A stretch of DNA of 64,000 nucleotides, taken from DAITPV01 sp050692555 (GTDB lineage: Bacteria > Actinomycetota > UBA4738 > CALAEC01). The stretch is taken from positions 114,370-178,369 of the forward strand of contig JBOGVS010000001.1 in NCBI GenBank assembly GCA_050692555.1. The letters are read 5' to 3'. Of this stretch, positions 7,806-16,415 are shown piece after piece; positions within the stretch are counted from its first letter, which is position 1, and each line of letters starts with the position of its first letter. The notes under the pieces are model-generated. The model was not told where the DNA came from. It saw only the letters and a program-made list of their open reading frames with translations, and did no database searches. Position numbers and translations under genes: made by a program.

Positions 7806-9255
7806 TTGCTCGTGGTTCTCCTGTCCGGAGACGTCGCCACCGCCGCGGTGCCGCCGGTCCCCATCCCTCAGGACCCCAGCTCGGATTCGGCGCAGCCGTT
7901 CTTCGGCGCTCCCGCAGACCCGCAGGCGGTCCGGGCCCCGCGGGTGCCGGAGCACCCGTTCATGGCGCCCAACGGGCGCAGCAACATCCACGGCGATGCC
8001 TACATGACCGACACGTACACCGGCCCCGGACCGCTCGGCCGGGACGTGATGGTTCAGTCGACGTTCCACGTGGCCGAGTGCGCATCGGTGACGTTCGACC
8101 GAGAGGGGCGGATCCTGACGATCTGCGTCGGGGTGGAGGGTCCGCGACTGGTGTTGATGGACCCTCATTCCCTGGCCACCGAGGCGGTGCTCCCGCTGCC
8201 TCCCCGGCAGGTTGGCTCCTCGGTGTTCACCGACTTCTCGGGTGGCGGGTACTTCTACCTCGACCACCACGACCGTGCCGTGATCCCCACCAACGACCGC
8301 CGGATCCTGGTGGTCGGCGCGACCGGGGGACCGCTCGGACCGGGCCTGGAGGTGGTCGGCAGCTACGACCTGTCGGGGGCCGTTGCCCTCGGCGACGGGA
8401 TCGTCTCCGTCCTTCCGGACTGGCACGGGCTGTTGTGGTTCGTCACCACCCGAGGTGTGGTGGGCACGGTGGACCCCCAGGACGGAGAGGTCCGCGCGCT
8501 GACTCTCGAAGGTGAGGCCATCACGAACTCGTTCGCGGTCGACGATACGGGTGGGGTGTTCATCGTCTCCGACCACGCCCTGTATCGGTTCGACGCGGAT
8601 CCTGAGGGAGCACCGGGGGTGACGTGGCGGGAGCCCTACGATCGTGGCGCGCGCCAGAAGCCCGGCCAGGTCGGCCAGGGCTCGGGGACCACCCCCACGC
8701 TGATGGGAAGGCGGTACGTGGCCATCACCGACAACGCCGACCCCCGGATGCACGTGCTCATACCGGCGGGAAGCCGGCGCCCCCCGCGGGCCGGTATGCA
8801 CCCAGGCCGTGTTCCCTGCGGGCGAGGGCGCCACCGACAACACTCTGATCGGCACGGGCCGATCCATGATCGTGGAGAACAACTACGGATACGCGGGCCC
8901 CGCCACCACGACCAGGGGGGCCTCGACGACCCCCGGGCTGGCGCGCGTGGACCTCGATCGCGACGGGCGCGGATGCCGTGTGGTGTGGACCAGCGAGGAG
9001 CGGGCGCCGTCCGTGGTCCCCAAGCTCTCCCTGGAGACCGGCCTGGTGTACACGTACACAAAGGAGCCCGACCCCGAAGGCGAGGACCGCTGGTACCTCA
9101 CGGCGATCAGCTTTCGCACGGGACGCACCTTGTGGGAGCGGTTGAGCGGGAAAGGGCTGGGCTACAACAACCACTACGCCCCGGTGAGCCTGGGCCCGGA
9201 TGGGTCCGCATACGTGGGCGCGCTCGGCGGCCTGGTCCTCCTCCAGGACGGCTAG
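7806..9255 (+). pseudogene. Secreted beta-propeller-like protein, frameshifted
   Basis: Two adjacent frames together make one protein of about 480 residues. The first runs to codon CTC 8757, and the second continues from TAC 8761 with YRREAGAPRGP to the stop at 9255. The base A8760 is one too many (or two are missing). The join restores a smooth protein with repeated beta-strand segments of the PQQ/WD-like type (LVLMDPHSLATEAVLPLP; VENNYGYAGP; ISFRTGRTLWERL). The N-terminus looks like a signal peptide, but no ATG with a ribosome site is visible; TTG 7806 is provisional. Either the gene is decaying or this is a sequencing error. Confidence 0.6.
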
Positions 9256-9635
9256 GCCCGCTTCCGGGCGCTTTCGAGGAATCGTTCGCGGTCCACCACC
9301 ACCCGTTCGTGAGTTCCGCGGGCGACGGGGCCGGCGGGGTCGGTGACCTCGAAGGCGAACGTGATCTTCCGCCCGTCGACGTCACGAACCCCGGTGGTGG
9401 CGGTGACCGTCGCGCCGACCGGTGTGGGAGCCAGGTGCTCGAGCTCCGCGCCGGAACCGACGGTGGTGGTGCCCGGCTCCAGGGCGTCGGCCACGGCGGC
9501 CACCGCAGCCGCTTCCACCAGGGCCAGGACCGCGGGCGTCCCCAGGACCGGTACGTCGCCGGAGCCCAGCCGGCCGGCGGTCATGTCCTCGGTGACCGTC
9601 TCCTCCACGGTCGCCTGGAGCCCCGGCTCGATCAT
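9252..9635 (-). CDS. FlK-like hotdog thioesterase
   Basis: Protein of 127 residues, typical for the family. It has V-T-E-D-M-T-A-G near the start and VPVLGTPAVLALVEAAA (the helix carrying the catalytic region). G-S-G-A-E-L-E-H-L-A-P-T-P follows, then a final strand with FAFEVTDPAGPVARGTHERVVVD. The T-P, E and H positions correspond to the fluoroacetyl-CoA thioesterase (FlK) catalytic set. It probably hydrolyses a short acyl-CoA in the cytoplasm. GGAGGGAGG lies before ATG 9635. Its stop overlaps the stop of the converging frameshifted gene. Confidence 0.8.
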   Translation of the reverse strand: MIEPGLQATVEETVTEDMTAGRLGSGDVPVLGTPAVLALVEAAAVAAVADALEPGTTTVGSGAELEHLAPTPVGATVTATTGVRDVDGRKITFAFEVTDPAGPVARGTHERVVVDRERFLESARKRA

Positions 9636-9680
9636 CGCTGCCTCCCTCCGCGTGGTGGTCGGTAGGCTATCGCCCGGCCC

Positions 9681-10463
9681 ATGGAAGGACCTCCCGGAGT
9701 CATCGCCCTGGTGCTGGCCGAGACCGCGGCCGGCGCCACCGCATTTCTGTGGCTGGGGCGGGTGTGGGGCACCGTCCGAAGAGGCTTCTTCGTCCTCACC
9801 GGGGCCTCCGCGCTGGCCTGCTCGTTGCTCGCCACGCTGGCGGCCTCGTCGGCCGTCACCACCCCCCCGTCCTCCGACGCCCGCGTCGCCGTCCTCCTGG
9901 CGGCGGCGACCTCCACCCTGCTGGGCCTGTCGCTGGTGGCCCTGATCCTGCGACTGGACGCCGCGGGACGGGTACTCGGGGTGCTCTCGATCCCCGTCGC
10001 GGCCGGCATGCTGGTGGGGTTCGCATCCGTCGCGGGCCCTTCGTTCGTCCCTGCCTTGCTCCAGGTGGTGGCGGGTGCCGTGTTCATGGGAGCGGTGGCA
10101 GACGGGCTTCTCCTGGGACACTGGTACCTGGTCGACCGGGGGCTCTCTCGCGAGCCGATCAATCGGTTCGCGCTGCTCCTCATCGTGGCGGTGGTGCTGG
10201 AGGCGGCCGCCGTGGCCGTGCTCGGCACCGGCAGTCCCCCCGACCCCTCCGCCGGGTTCAGCCCCTACCTGGGGATCGCCGGCCTGGCCGCCTGGCTGGC
10301 CCTGGGAATGGTGGCCTGCACGGCGTTGATCGCCCTGCTGATCCGGGCCAGCCTGAAGGGGACCCGAGCCAGGGCGGTCCAGGCGGCCACCGGGTTCTTC
10401 TATCTCGCCGTGATCACCGCGTTCACCGCGGAGATGGCGGCAAAGATCGGGTTCCTCGGATAG
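9681..10463 (+). CDS. Polytopic membrane protein, unknown function
   Basis: Protein of 260 residues with about eight hydrophobic segments. A conserved-looking amphipathic stretch, LLGHWYLVDRGLSREPINRF, lies between membrane segments 4 and 5. It starts at ATG 9681, 45 bases from the divergent thioesterase start. Its stop TAG shares a base with the GTG of the next gene (TAGTG), so it is the first gene of a tightly coupled run (9681-12476). I do not recognise the family. Confidence 0.75.
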   Translation: MEGPPGVIALVLAETAAGATAFLWLGRVWGTVRRGFFVLTGASALACSLLATLAASSAVTTPPSSDARVAVLLAAATSTLLGLSLVALILRLDAAGRVLGVLSIPVAAGMLVGFASVAGPSFVPALLQVVAGAVFMGAVADGLLLGHWYLVDRGLSREPINRFALLLIVAVVLEAAAVAVLGTGSPPDPSAGFSPYLGIAGLAAWLALGMVACTALIALLIRASLKGTRARAVQAATGFFYLAVITAFTAEMAAKIGFLG

Positions 10464-11095
10464 TGCCGGCCGGCGTCGTCGCCCTGGCGGTGGGTGGGCC
10501 GCTGGCCGTGGCCGCGGCGTGGGTCACGGTCGGCGCCCGGAAGCTGTCGGTGTGGGCGGCCATGGGAATCCTCATGCCGGTGCTGGGCGGACTGTCGCTG
10601 GCCACCGGGTGGGTCACATCAGTGGGCCCCGGGCGGTCGGCCGCGGGTTGGGCGGTGCTGGGCCTGGGCGCCGGGGTGGCGCTGTACGCGGCCACCGCCG
10701 GGTTCATGTCGTTGGCCGGCCGGTGGCCTCCCCTGGCCCGGCACACCGAGTCGCTGTACGGGGAACGGCGGTCGATCTCCCTCCCCGGCGCCCTGTCGGT
10801 GTCGGTACTCCTGGTGGTGCCGGGGGAAGAGCTTCTGTGGCGAGGGGTGGTCATGTCGTCACTCGAGCACGCCCTGGAGGCATCCATCCTTGCCGCGGTG
10901 CTTCAGTGGAGCGCCTACGTCACCGCCAGCCTGTTCAGCCGGAGCATCCCCATCGTGCTGAGCGCCGTGGTGGGCGGTGCGGCGTGGACCGCGCTGGCGT
11001 GGTGGTCCGGCGGCGTGGTGGCCGCCCTTTCCTGCCACGGGGTGTGGACCGCGCTGATGGTGGCCCGCCCGCCGGTTCCCAGGAGGATCTCGTGA
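10463..11095 (+). CDS. CPBP-family intramembrane metalloprotease
   Basis: Protein of 210 residues from GTG 10463. The CAAX-protease/bacteriocin-processing (CPBP) motifs are visible. Motif 1 is PGEELLWRGVV (EExxxR). The histidine of motif 2 is replaced by other residues in a Q-W-S segment. The late motif AALSCHGVWTALM supplies a histidine within a membrane helix. CPBP enzymes are membrane glutamyl proteases or prenyl-protein peptidases. The start overlaps the previous stop and the stop overlaps the next start (GTGA), implying translational coupling. Confidence 0.8.
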   Translation: MPAGVVALAVGGPLAVAAAWVTVGARKLSVWAAMGILMPVLGGLSLATGWVTSVGPGRSAAGWAVLGLGAGVALYAATAGFMSLAGRWPPLARHTESLYGERRSISLPGALSVSVLLVVPGEELLWRGVVMSSLEHALEASILAAVLQWSAYVTASLFSRSIPIVLSAVVGGAAWTALAWWSGGVVAALSCHGVWTALMVARPPVPRRIS

Positions 11096-12036
11096 GCGCG
11101 ATCCCGGCCGCGGCGCGAGAGATCCTTCGCCACGGGACCCTGTGCTACCTGGCCGCGCCCTCGCCGGTGGGGCCGCACGTGACGCCGGTCGTGTTCGTCC
11201 TCGAGGGTGACCGGGTGTGGGGCACCACGGGCCGGCGGACCACCAAGGCCCGCCGGTGGCGGGAACGGCCGGTGGCCGGCGGGCTGGTCCGTCTGGGGGA
11301 CCGGGCGCTGACGTTTCGAGGCCCGGTGACGCTTTACGATGCGCTGAACCCGGCGACCTGGCCGGTCTCCGTTCTGCGAGGCCCCCAGCTGGCGCTGGTC
11401 TCCACCCTGTTCACGGTGAAGAACGCCCGGTTCTTCGCCGGCTACGCCAGGGACGCGTACAGAGTCCCGTTGGGGTGGACGCCACCGGGCCGGGTGATCT
11501 TCTCGGTAGATCTCGAGGATGGTGGGGTGCTCGAGGACGAGCGCGTCTCCATCCGGTGGGGGACGTGGGGCTCCGAGGTCGGGGGCCACGAGGAGCTTCG
11601 GCCCGATCGGGGCGGTCTGCGCCCGAATCACATCCCCGAGGACCTCCGCGGACTCCTGGAGAAGAGCGGCGAAGGGACGCTGGGTGTGGACGGCGCCCGG
11701 GGGCCGGTGGTGCTCCCCGCTCGGTGGGCCCGGTGGGGTGGGGCCTACGACGTGGTCCTGCCCCGGCCGTTCCTGGCACTGGCGGCTCCGGATCCCCACG
11801 GACCGGGTGCGTTGGTGGTGGACCGGGCCTCGGCGTGGAGGGCCGCCAAGATGCGGGGCCTGTTGCTTCGGGGGGACGGCATCGTGTACGTCCCGGACGG
11901 GCCGAGCACGGGGGGGCTTCGCTCACGACTGGCGGCCGCCGGCGAGCCTCCGGGGGACCCCGCCCTGTTGCGACTCCTGCCGAAGACCGTTGTTTGGTGG
12001 CGGGGGTGGTCCAGCGGTACGGTGAAGCGCCGATGA
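11092..12036 (+). CDS. FMN-binding split-barrel (PNPOx-like) protein
   Basis: Protein of 314 residues. The first 90 residues look like a pyridoxamine 5'-phosphate oxidase-type split barrel (ILRHGTLCYLAAPSPVGPHV, then VWGTTGRRTTKARRW). The rest is a longer two-lobed extension with repeated beta segments, seen in actinobacterial flavin- or F420-binding relatives. GTG 11092 follows AGGAGG. It is coupled by overlap at both ends. The substrate is unknown and cofactor choice (FMN or F420) cannot be decided here. Confidence 0.65.
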   Translation: MSAIPAAAREILRHGTLCYLAAPSPVGPHVTPVVFVLEGDRVWGTTGRRTTKARRWRERPVAGGLVRLGDRALTFRGPVTLYDALNPATWPVSVLRGPQLALVSTLFTVKNARFFAGYARDAYRVPLGWTPPGRVIFSVDLEDGGVLEDERVSIRWGTWGSEVGGHEELRPDRGGLRPNHIPEDLRGLLEKSGEGTLGVDGARGPVVLPARWARWGGAYDVVLPRPFLALAAPDPHGPGALVVDRASAWRAAKMRGLLLRGDGIVYVPDGPSTGGLRSRLAAAGEPPGDPALLRLLPKTVVWWRGWSSGTVKRR

Positions 12037-12476
12037 CCAAGATCCGGGAGTGGATCACCATCGACGCCACCCCCGAAGAGGTGTGGCAAGTGGTCGCCGA
12101 TCCTCGCCACCTCCCGCAGTGGAACTTCTACATCCGCTCCGTCCACGACGTTCCCGAGAATGGTCTCGGGCCGGGGGACAAGTACTGGACCCAGATGTCG
12201 GTGCTCGGTGTCCAGTTCCGGGTCGACGCGGAGGTTGAGGAGCTCGACCCGCCCCGCTACGCCCGGGTCCGGCTCCGCGGTCCGCTCGAAGCGGTGGTCA
12301 GGACATGGGTCCGCCCCGCCGGACGCCGTCGCTCCAGGCTGGAGCACGAAGTGGACTACCGGCTCCGGGGAGGGCCCGTCGGAGCGTTGGTGGCTCGGGG
12401 GCTTCGCCTGTTCGGCGCTTCCACGGTGCTGAAGCGAGGGATGAAGGCCCAGCGGCGGCAGGTGGAGGGCCGCTAG
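12033..12476 (+). CDS. SRPBCC (START-like) family protein
   Basis: Protein of 147 residues. It begins with the typical polyketide-cyclase/START pattern IREWITIDATPEEVWQVVAD followed by RHLPQWNF, and ends with the long C-terminal helix. These proteins bind hydrophobic ligands in a deep pocket. It overlaps the previous gene by ATGA and is the last gene of the 9681-12476 run. No ligand can be named. Confidence 0.8.
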   Translation: MTKIREWITIDATPEEVWQVVADPRHLPQWNFYIRSVHDVPENGLGPGDKYWTQMSVLGVQFRVDAEVEELDPPRYARVRLRGPLEAVVRTWVRPAGRRRSRLEHEVDYRLRGGPVGALVARGLRLFGASTVLKRGMKAQRRQVEGR

Positions 12477-12811
12477 CCCCGCTCTTCGATCCGACGTTCG
12501 AGCTCGCGGATGTACCGTTTCGTTGCTCTCCGGCGCTCCCGGCCCAGGAGCCATCCCCCGACCATCCCGATCACGATGGACGCGGCGGCCACGATGATCA
12601 GCGGGACGTCGTCCACCTCGGCGAACACGAAGCTGATATCGACCGGGTCGGAGTTGCCGGTGATGAACAGGAGGAGCAGCACCACGATGGCCAGCGCCAC
12701 CACGATCCTGGCGATCCGGCGGCGGTCGGGGCCTGCCTTGGCCTCGGGGGCCAGGTCCTCCCGGCGGCGTTCTTCCTGAGGTTCCTGCATGGGTGTGAAG
12801 GTCGCGCCCAT
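12473..12811 (-). CDS. LapA-domain (DUF1049) membrane protein
   Basis: Protein of 112 residues. It has a charged N-terminus, a membrane segment RIVVALAIVVLLLLFITGN, a short N-S-D-P-V-D-I-S-F-V-F linker, a second membrane segment (LIIVAAASIVIGMVGGWLLG) and a basic, coiled-coil-like tail. This two-helix layout is that of the lipopolysaccharide-assembly-protein-A domain. ATG 12811 is used; ATG 12790 is possible. Four bases overlap the convergent SRPBCC gene. Confidence 0.75.
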   Translation of the reverse strand: MGATFTPMQEPQEERRREDLAPEAKAGPDRRRIARIVVALAIVVLLLLFITGNSDPVDISFVFAEVDDVPLIIVAAASIVIGMVGGWLLGRERRRATKRYIRELERRIEERG

Positions 12812-12826
12812 TATGATTGCTCGGCC

Positions 12827-13444
12827 GTGAAGCCGGGGAGTCGCGTGGCGTTGCTGAGCGGGGGGGCCGTGCTCCTGGCGATGGCCACGACCCGGGGGCG
12901 GGGCCGGCGGCTCGACGACCGTTTGTTCGGGGTGGCCAACTCCGGTCTCCGGCACCCGGTCCTGGACGGTCTGTTCCGCGGCATCACCGAGCTGGGCTCG
13001 ATCTGGGCCTCGGGGGCCGCGGCGCTGACCCTGGCCGCGGCAGGCCGGCGGAAGACGGCGGCCGATGCCCTGGGAGCCGCGGCCACGATGTGGGTCGTGG
13101 GCCAGGGCCTGAAGCGAGTCTTCGGCCGAATGCGGCCCTACGACGCTGGTCTGCCGGCGGCCCGCCGCCTGATCGGGAAGCCCAGTGGTGCCTCCTGGCC
13201 CAGCAGCCATCCCGCCGTCCTCCTGTCGTTCGTCACGGTTGCCGGACGGGACCTGGAGCTGTCCATTTCTGTGCGCCGTGCCCTCACGGGCGTTGCCGCA
13301 GTGGTGGGGGCGTCACGCGTGTACCTCGGCGTGCACTACCCGTCGGACGTGGTGGGTGGGCTGTTGCTGGGGCGAGCGGTTGCGGACCTGTGGACCCACA
13401 CCACACCCCCACCTGGTCCGGGGAATTCCTCTCTGCTCGGCTAG
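12827..13444 (+). CDS. PAP2-family phosphatase
   Basis: Protein of 205 residues from GTG 12827. All three motifs of the type 2 phosphatidic acid phosphatase superfamily are present: KRVFGRMRP, PSSHPAV (variant of PSGH) and SRVYLGVHYPSDVVGG with the catalytic histidine. Membrane-bound members act on phosphatidic acid or undecaprenyl pyrophosphate. No ribosome site is obvious. It is 15 bases from the lgt-family start at 13442. Confidence 0.85.
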   Translation: MKPGSRVALLSGGAVLLAMATTRGRGRRLDDRLFGVANSGLRHPVLDGLFRGITELGSIWASGAAALTLAAAGRRKTAADALGAAATMWVVGQGLKRVFGRMRPYDAGLPAARRLIGKPSGASWPSSHPAVLLSFVTVAGRDLELSISVRRALTGVAAVVGASRVYLGVHYPSDVVGGLLLGRAVADLWTHTTPPPGPGNSSLLG

Positions 13445-13455
13445 ACTGGCTCGCC

Positions 13456-14466
13456 GTGGATCTCCCCTCCCTGGTGGCCGTGGTCGGCTGGCCGGTTCTC
13501 GATCGGATCCGTCTGGGGCCCCTGGCGGTGTCGCCCCACGGGATCGGGATCGCCTTGGGCTACCTGGCGGGTTCGTGGGTGATGGTCCGTGAGGGCAAGA
13601 AGAGGGGGATCGCCGAGGAGCACGCGGGCTCGATCCTCCTTTGGGCCCTGATCGGGGCCATCGTCGGAGCGCGGTTCTTCTACGTGGTCGGACACTTCGA
13701 CGAGTTCGACTCGTTCACCGAGATGCTGGCGATCTGGCGAGGGGGGATCAGCCTGATCGGCGGGATCACCGGGGCCATGATCTTCGCCTACCCGGTGATG
13801 CGACGGAACGGCTACCGCTTCCTCCAGGTCATGGACTCGGCGGCCGTCGGCCTGGCTCTGGGCATCATGGTGGGGCGGATCGGCGACCTGATCATCGGCG
13901 ACCACCTCGGCAAGCCGACCTCCTTCTTCCTTGGGTGGGCCTATCGAGGGGGCAACCTTCCGGGGCCGTGGTTCGAGACGGGGTCCGGGGAATGGCAGGC
14001 CACCCTTCCCAATGACCTCATCGAGACCTTCAGCCGAGAGGGCGCCCGGCTCCTGGACGGGTCAGGGCTGGCGCAGGGTCCGGGCGTCCATCAGACGGCC
14101 CTGTACGACTTCCTCATCGCCATCGGGTTGTTCGCCCTACTGTGGTGGATGAACCGCTCCCCCCGCCGGGAGGGCGTCCTGATCATGACGTTCGCGATCG
14201 TCTACGGCGCTGGCCGGATCGTTACCGACCTCCTCCGGGTCGACAAGACGTGGTTCGGGCTCACCGGCAGCCAGTGGGCGTCGATCGCGGCGATCGCCAT
14301 CTCCTTGTTCGTGCTCCTCCGGTACGCCAGGCGCCCCCTGGCCGGGGAGAAGGAGGCCGACGGCGTGGGCGAGCCGGATGAAGACGACGAGGACTGGCGC
14401 ACCACCCTGTTCGTGCCGCCGGAAGAGCCGGGGTCCACCTCGCCGAGGGAGCGCGAGCGCCCTTAG
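13456..14466 (+). CDS. lgt: Prolipoprotein diacylglyceryl transferase family (Lgt), variant signature
   Basis: Protein of 336 residues with seven or so membrane segments in Lgt order: S-P-H-G-I-G near the start, GGISLIGGITGA, then the family signature region. The usual signature (G-R-x-x-N-F-x-N-x-E-x-x-G) reads GRIGDLIIGDHLGKPT here, so the asparagines and glutamate are missing. An H-Q-T-A-L-Y segment and a late GAGRIVTDLLRVD follow, and an acidic tail extends the C-terminus. Lgt moves diacylglyceryl from phosphatidylglycerol to the lipobox cysteine. Given the altered signature this could be a paralogue with a different acceptor or weak activity. Stop overlaps the convergent mrp stop. Confidence 0.7.
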   Translation: MDLPSLVAVVGWPVLDRIRLGPLAVSPHGIGIALGYLAGSWVMVREGKKRGIAEEHAGSILLWALIGAIVGARFFYVVGHFDEFDSFTEMLAIWRGGISLIGGITGAMIFAYPVMRRNGYRFLQVMDSAAVGLALGIMVGRIGDLIIGDHLGKPTSFFLGWAYRGGNLPGPWFETGSGEWQATLPNDLIETFSREGARLLDGSGLAQGPGVHQTALYDFLIAIGLFALLWWMNRSPRREGVLIMTFAIVYGAGRIVTDLLRVDKTWFGLTGSQWASIAAIAISLFVLLRYARRPLAGEKEADGVGEPDEDDEDWRTTLFVPPEEPGSTSPRERERP

Positions 14467-15578
14467 CGGGGAGCCACCATCAGCGGCAGCGTCTTGCCGA
14501 CCTTGGTGGTCGACCGCTTGGCCAGCCCGCGGGCCACATCCCGAAGGGCCCGGCCGGCCGGGGAGTCGGGCTCCGTGAGGACGATCGGCGAACCGGTATC
14601 GGCGCCCTGGCGCAGGGAGACCTGCATCGGCACGGCGCCCAGGGTGGGAACCCCCAGCGCCTCGGCGGTCTTCGCTCCGCCGCCGATGCCGAACAGGTCG
14701 GTGATCTCCCCGCAGTGCGGGCACACGAACCCGGCCATGTTCTCGACCACCCCGAGGAGCTTCAGCTTGACGTTGGGGTGCTGGGCCATCCGCCCCGCTC
14801 GCTCCGCGACCTTGCTGGCCGCGTCCTGGGGGGTGGTGACGACCACCATCGACCCGGCAGGCAGGAAGGTGGCCAGCGACAGGGCCACGTCTCCGGTGCC
14901 CGGAGGCATGTCGACCAGGAGGAAATCGAGATCGCCCCAGTACACGTCGCCGAGGAACTGCTGCAAGGCCTTGTGCAGCATGGGGCCCCGCCAGATCACC
15001 GGGGTGTCGTCGGAGACGAAGAACCCCATCGAGATGATCTTCACTCCGTGGGACTCCAGGGGCAGGATCATGTCGTTGAATCCCACCGGCCGCCCGGAGA
15101 TCCCCATCATCCGAGGCACCGAGAACCCCCACACGTCCGCATCCAGCACGCCGACCCGGTGACCCTCCGCGGCCATGGCGGCGGCCAAGTTGACGGTCAC
15201 GCTGGACTTGCCCACGCCGCCCTTCCCGGAGGCCACGGCGATGACATCGGTATCGCTCTCGGTGAAGAACACCGGCTGCTCCTGAGCCTGCGCGCCCCGG
15301 AGGCCGTGGACCAGGCTCTCCCGCTGATCTCCGGTCATCTCGCCCAAGACCACCTCTACTCCGGAAACGCCCTCCAGCGGAGCGACGGCCCCGGTGACGT
15401 CCGTGTTGATGCGGTCCTTGAGCGGGCATCCGGCGATCGTCAGGAGCACGTGGACCCGGACGTGGCCATCCGGTGAGATGTCGATGCCCGAGAGCATGCC
15501 GAGATCCTCGATCGGCTTGCCGATCTCCGGGTCCAGCACCTGCCGCAGCGCCTCGCGAACCTTCGCTTCGGTGACCAA
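14463..15578 (-). CDS. mrp: Mrp/NBP35-type Fe-S cluster carrier ATPase
   Basis: Protein of 371 residues. An N-terminal MIP18/DUF59 domain (about 1-85, with GCPLKD) precedes the deviant P-loop SGKGGVGKSS at 117-126. Further NTPase motifs follow (LLVDMPPGTGDV) and the CPHC pair near residue 277 that holds the bridging cluster between two monomers. Mrp/ApbC proteins carry [4Fe-4S] clusters to apo-enzymes. The start is TTG 15578 with GGAGGAG about 11 bases upstream. It is divergent from a SufR-like regulator, which suggests that regulator controls it. Confidence 0.92.
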   Translation of the reverse strand: MVTEAKVREALRQVLDPEIGKPIEDLGMLSGIDISPDGHVRVHVLLTIAGCPLKDRINTDVTGAVAPLEGVSGVEVVLGEMTGDQRESLVHGLRGAQAQEQPVFFTESDTDVIAVASGKGGVGKSSVTVNLAAAMAAEGHRVGVLDADVWGFSVPRMMGISGRPVGFNDMILPLESHGVKIISMGFFVSDDTPVIWRGPMLHKALQQFLGDVYWGDLDFLLVDMPPGTGDVALSLATFLPAGSMVVVTTPQDAASKVAERAGRMAQHPNVKLKLLGVVENMAGFVCPHCGEITDLFGIGGGAKTAEALGVPTLGAVPMQVSLRQGADTGSPIVLTEPDSPAGRALRDVARGLAKRSTTKVGKTLPLMVAPR

Positions 15579-15652
15579 AAGAGGGATACGCTCCTCCCGG
15601 GACGGGGTCCCGGCAACTCCCCCATATTATCCTGTTTGGGACCGTGCAAATT

Positions 15653-15665
15653 GGCGAAATTCGCC
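15653..15665. promoter_or_regulatory. 13-bp palindrome, candidate operator
   Basis: GGCGAAATTCGCC is a perfect inverted repeat (6-bp arms, 1-base centre) in the 98-base divergent region between mrp and the ArsR-type regulator. It lies 11 bases before the chosen GTG 15677. An AT-rich TAATAT on the mrp strand nearby may be a -10 element. Confidence 0.5.
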
Positions 15666-15676
15666 GGGGGTGGACG

Positions 15677-16357
15677 GTGGCCGTCAAGCCGATCGAGATC
15701 CACAAGGCCCTGGCGGACGACACCCGGTTCCGTCTGTACCGGTACCTCCGGCTGGTCGACCGCCCGGTCTCCGTGCGGGAGATGTCCCGCCGGCTCTCGT
15801 TGCATCCGAACACCCTCCGCCCACACCTCCGCCGCCTGGAGGAGGCGGGGTTGGTGTCCCACCAGGTCCGCAAGACCCCCGGGGTGGGCCGTCCCCAGAC
15901 CCAGTACCGGGCCGTCGAGCCTCTGGGGGACGAGGGGCGCGACTTCAGGCTGCTGGCGGAGATGCTGAGCGGCCTCCTGCGAACCAGCCGGGACGTGGAG
16001 CGGGCCACGGCCCTGGCCCGGGAGTGGGGCGAGTACCTGGTGGCCCAGGGAGGACCGAAACCCGGGGTTCGCCTCCCGGCCCGGCAGAACATGGCCCGCC
16101 TCCAGGAGGCCATGTCCAAGGCGGGGTTCGAGCCGCGGTTCCGCCGGGCCCGCGGCTCGGTGGAGGTGAACCTCCGCGACTGCCCCTTCCGCGAGCTGGT
16201 CGACGACCACCGCGAGCTGGTGTGTTCCCTCCACCGGGGCCTGGTCGAGGGGATGCTCGGAGGACTGAAGCCTCCGCTGGCGCTCCGGGAGTTCCGGCCG
16301 TTCGCCGAGCGTGGGGTGTGCCGGCTCCGAGCCGGACCCCGGCGGGCCGAGGCATGA
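15677..16357 (+). CDS. ArsR-type regulator of the SufR-like group
   Basis: Protein of 226 residues. The N-terminal winged helix (HKALADDTRFRLYRYLRL; REMSRRLSLHPNTLRPHLRR) is followed by a longer ligand domain. Cysteines C169 (DCPF), C183 (VCSLH) and C215 (GVCRL) are arranged as in the family with a C-terminal Fe-S binding domain typified by SufR. The upstream GTG at 15644 would put the palindrome inside the gene, so GTG 15677, behind GGGGGTGG, is preferred. Facing an Fe-S carrier gene, it is likely an Fe-S sensing repressor. Cluster binding is inferred from cysteines and context only. Confidence 0.75.
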   Translation: MAVKPIEIHKALADDTRFRLYRYLRLVDRPVSVREMSRRLSLHPNTLRPHLRRLEEAGLVSHQVRKTPGVGRPQTQYRAVEPLGDEGRDFRLLAEMLSGLLRTSRDVERATALAREWGEYLVAQGGPKPGVRLPARQNMARLQEAMSKAGFEPRFRRARGSVEVNLRDCPFRELVDDHRELVCSLHRGLVEGMLGGLKPPLALREFRPFAERGVCRLRAGPRRAEA

Positions 16358-16415
16358 GCGGCCCGACAATCCCCTGCCCGCGGCCCGCCGTACTAGATAC
16401 ATGGAAGGCGGGTCC

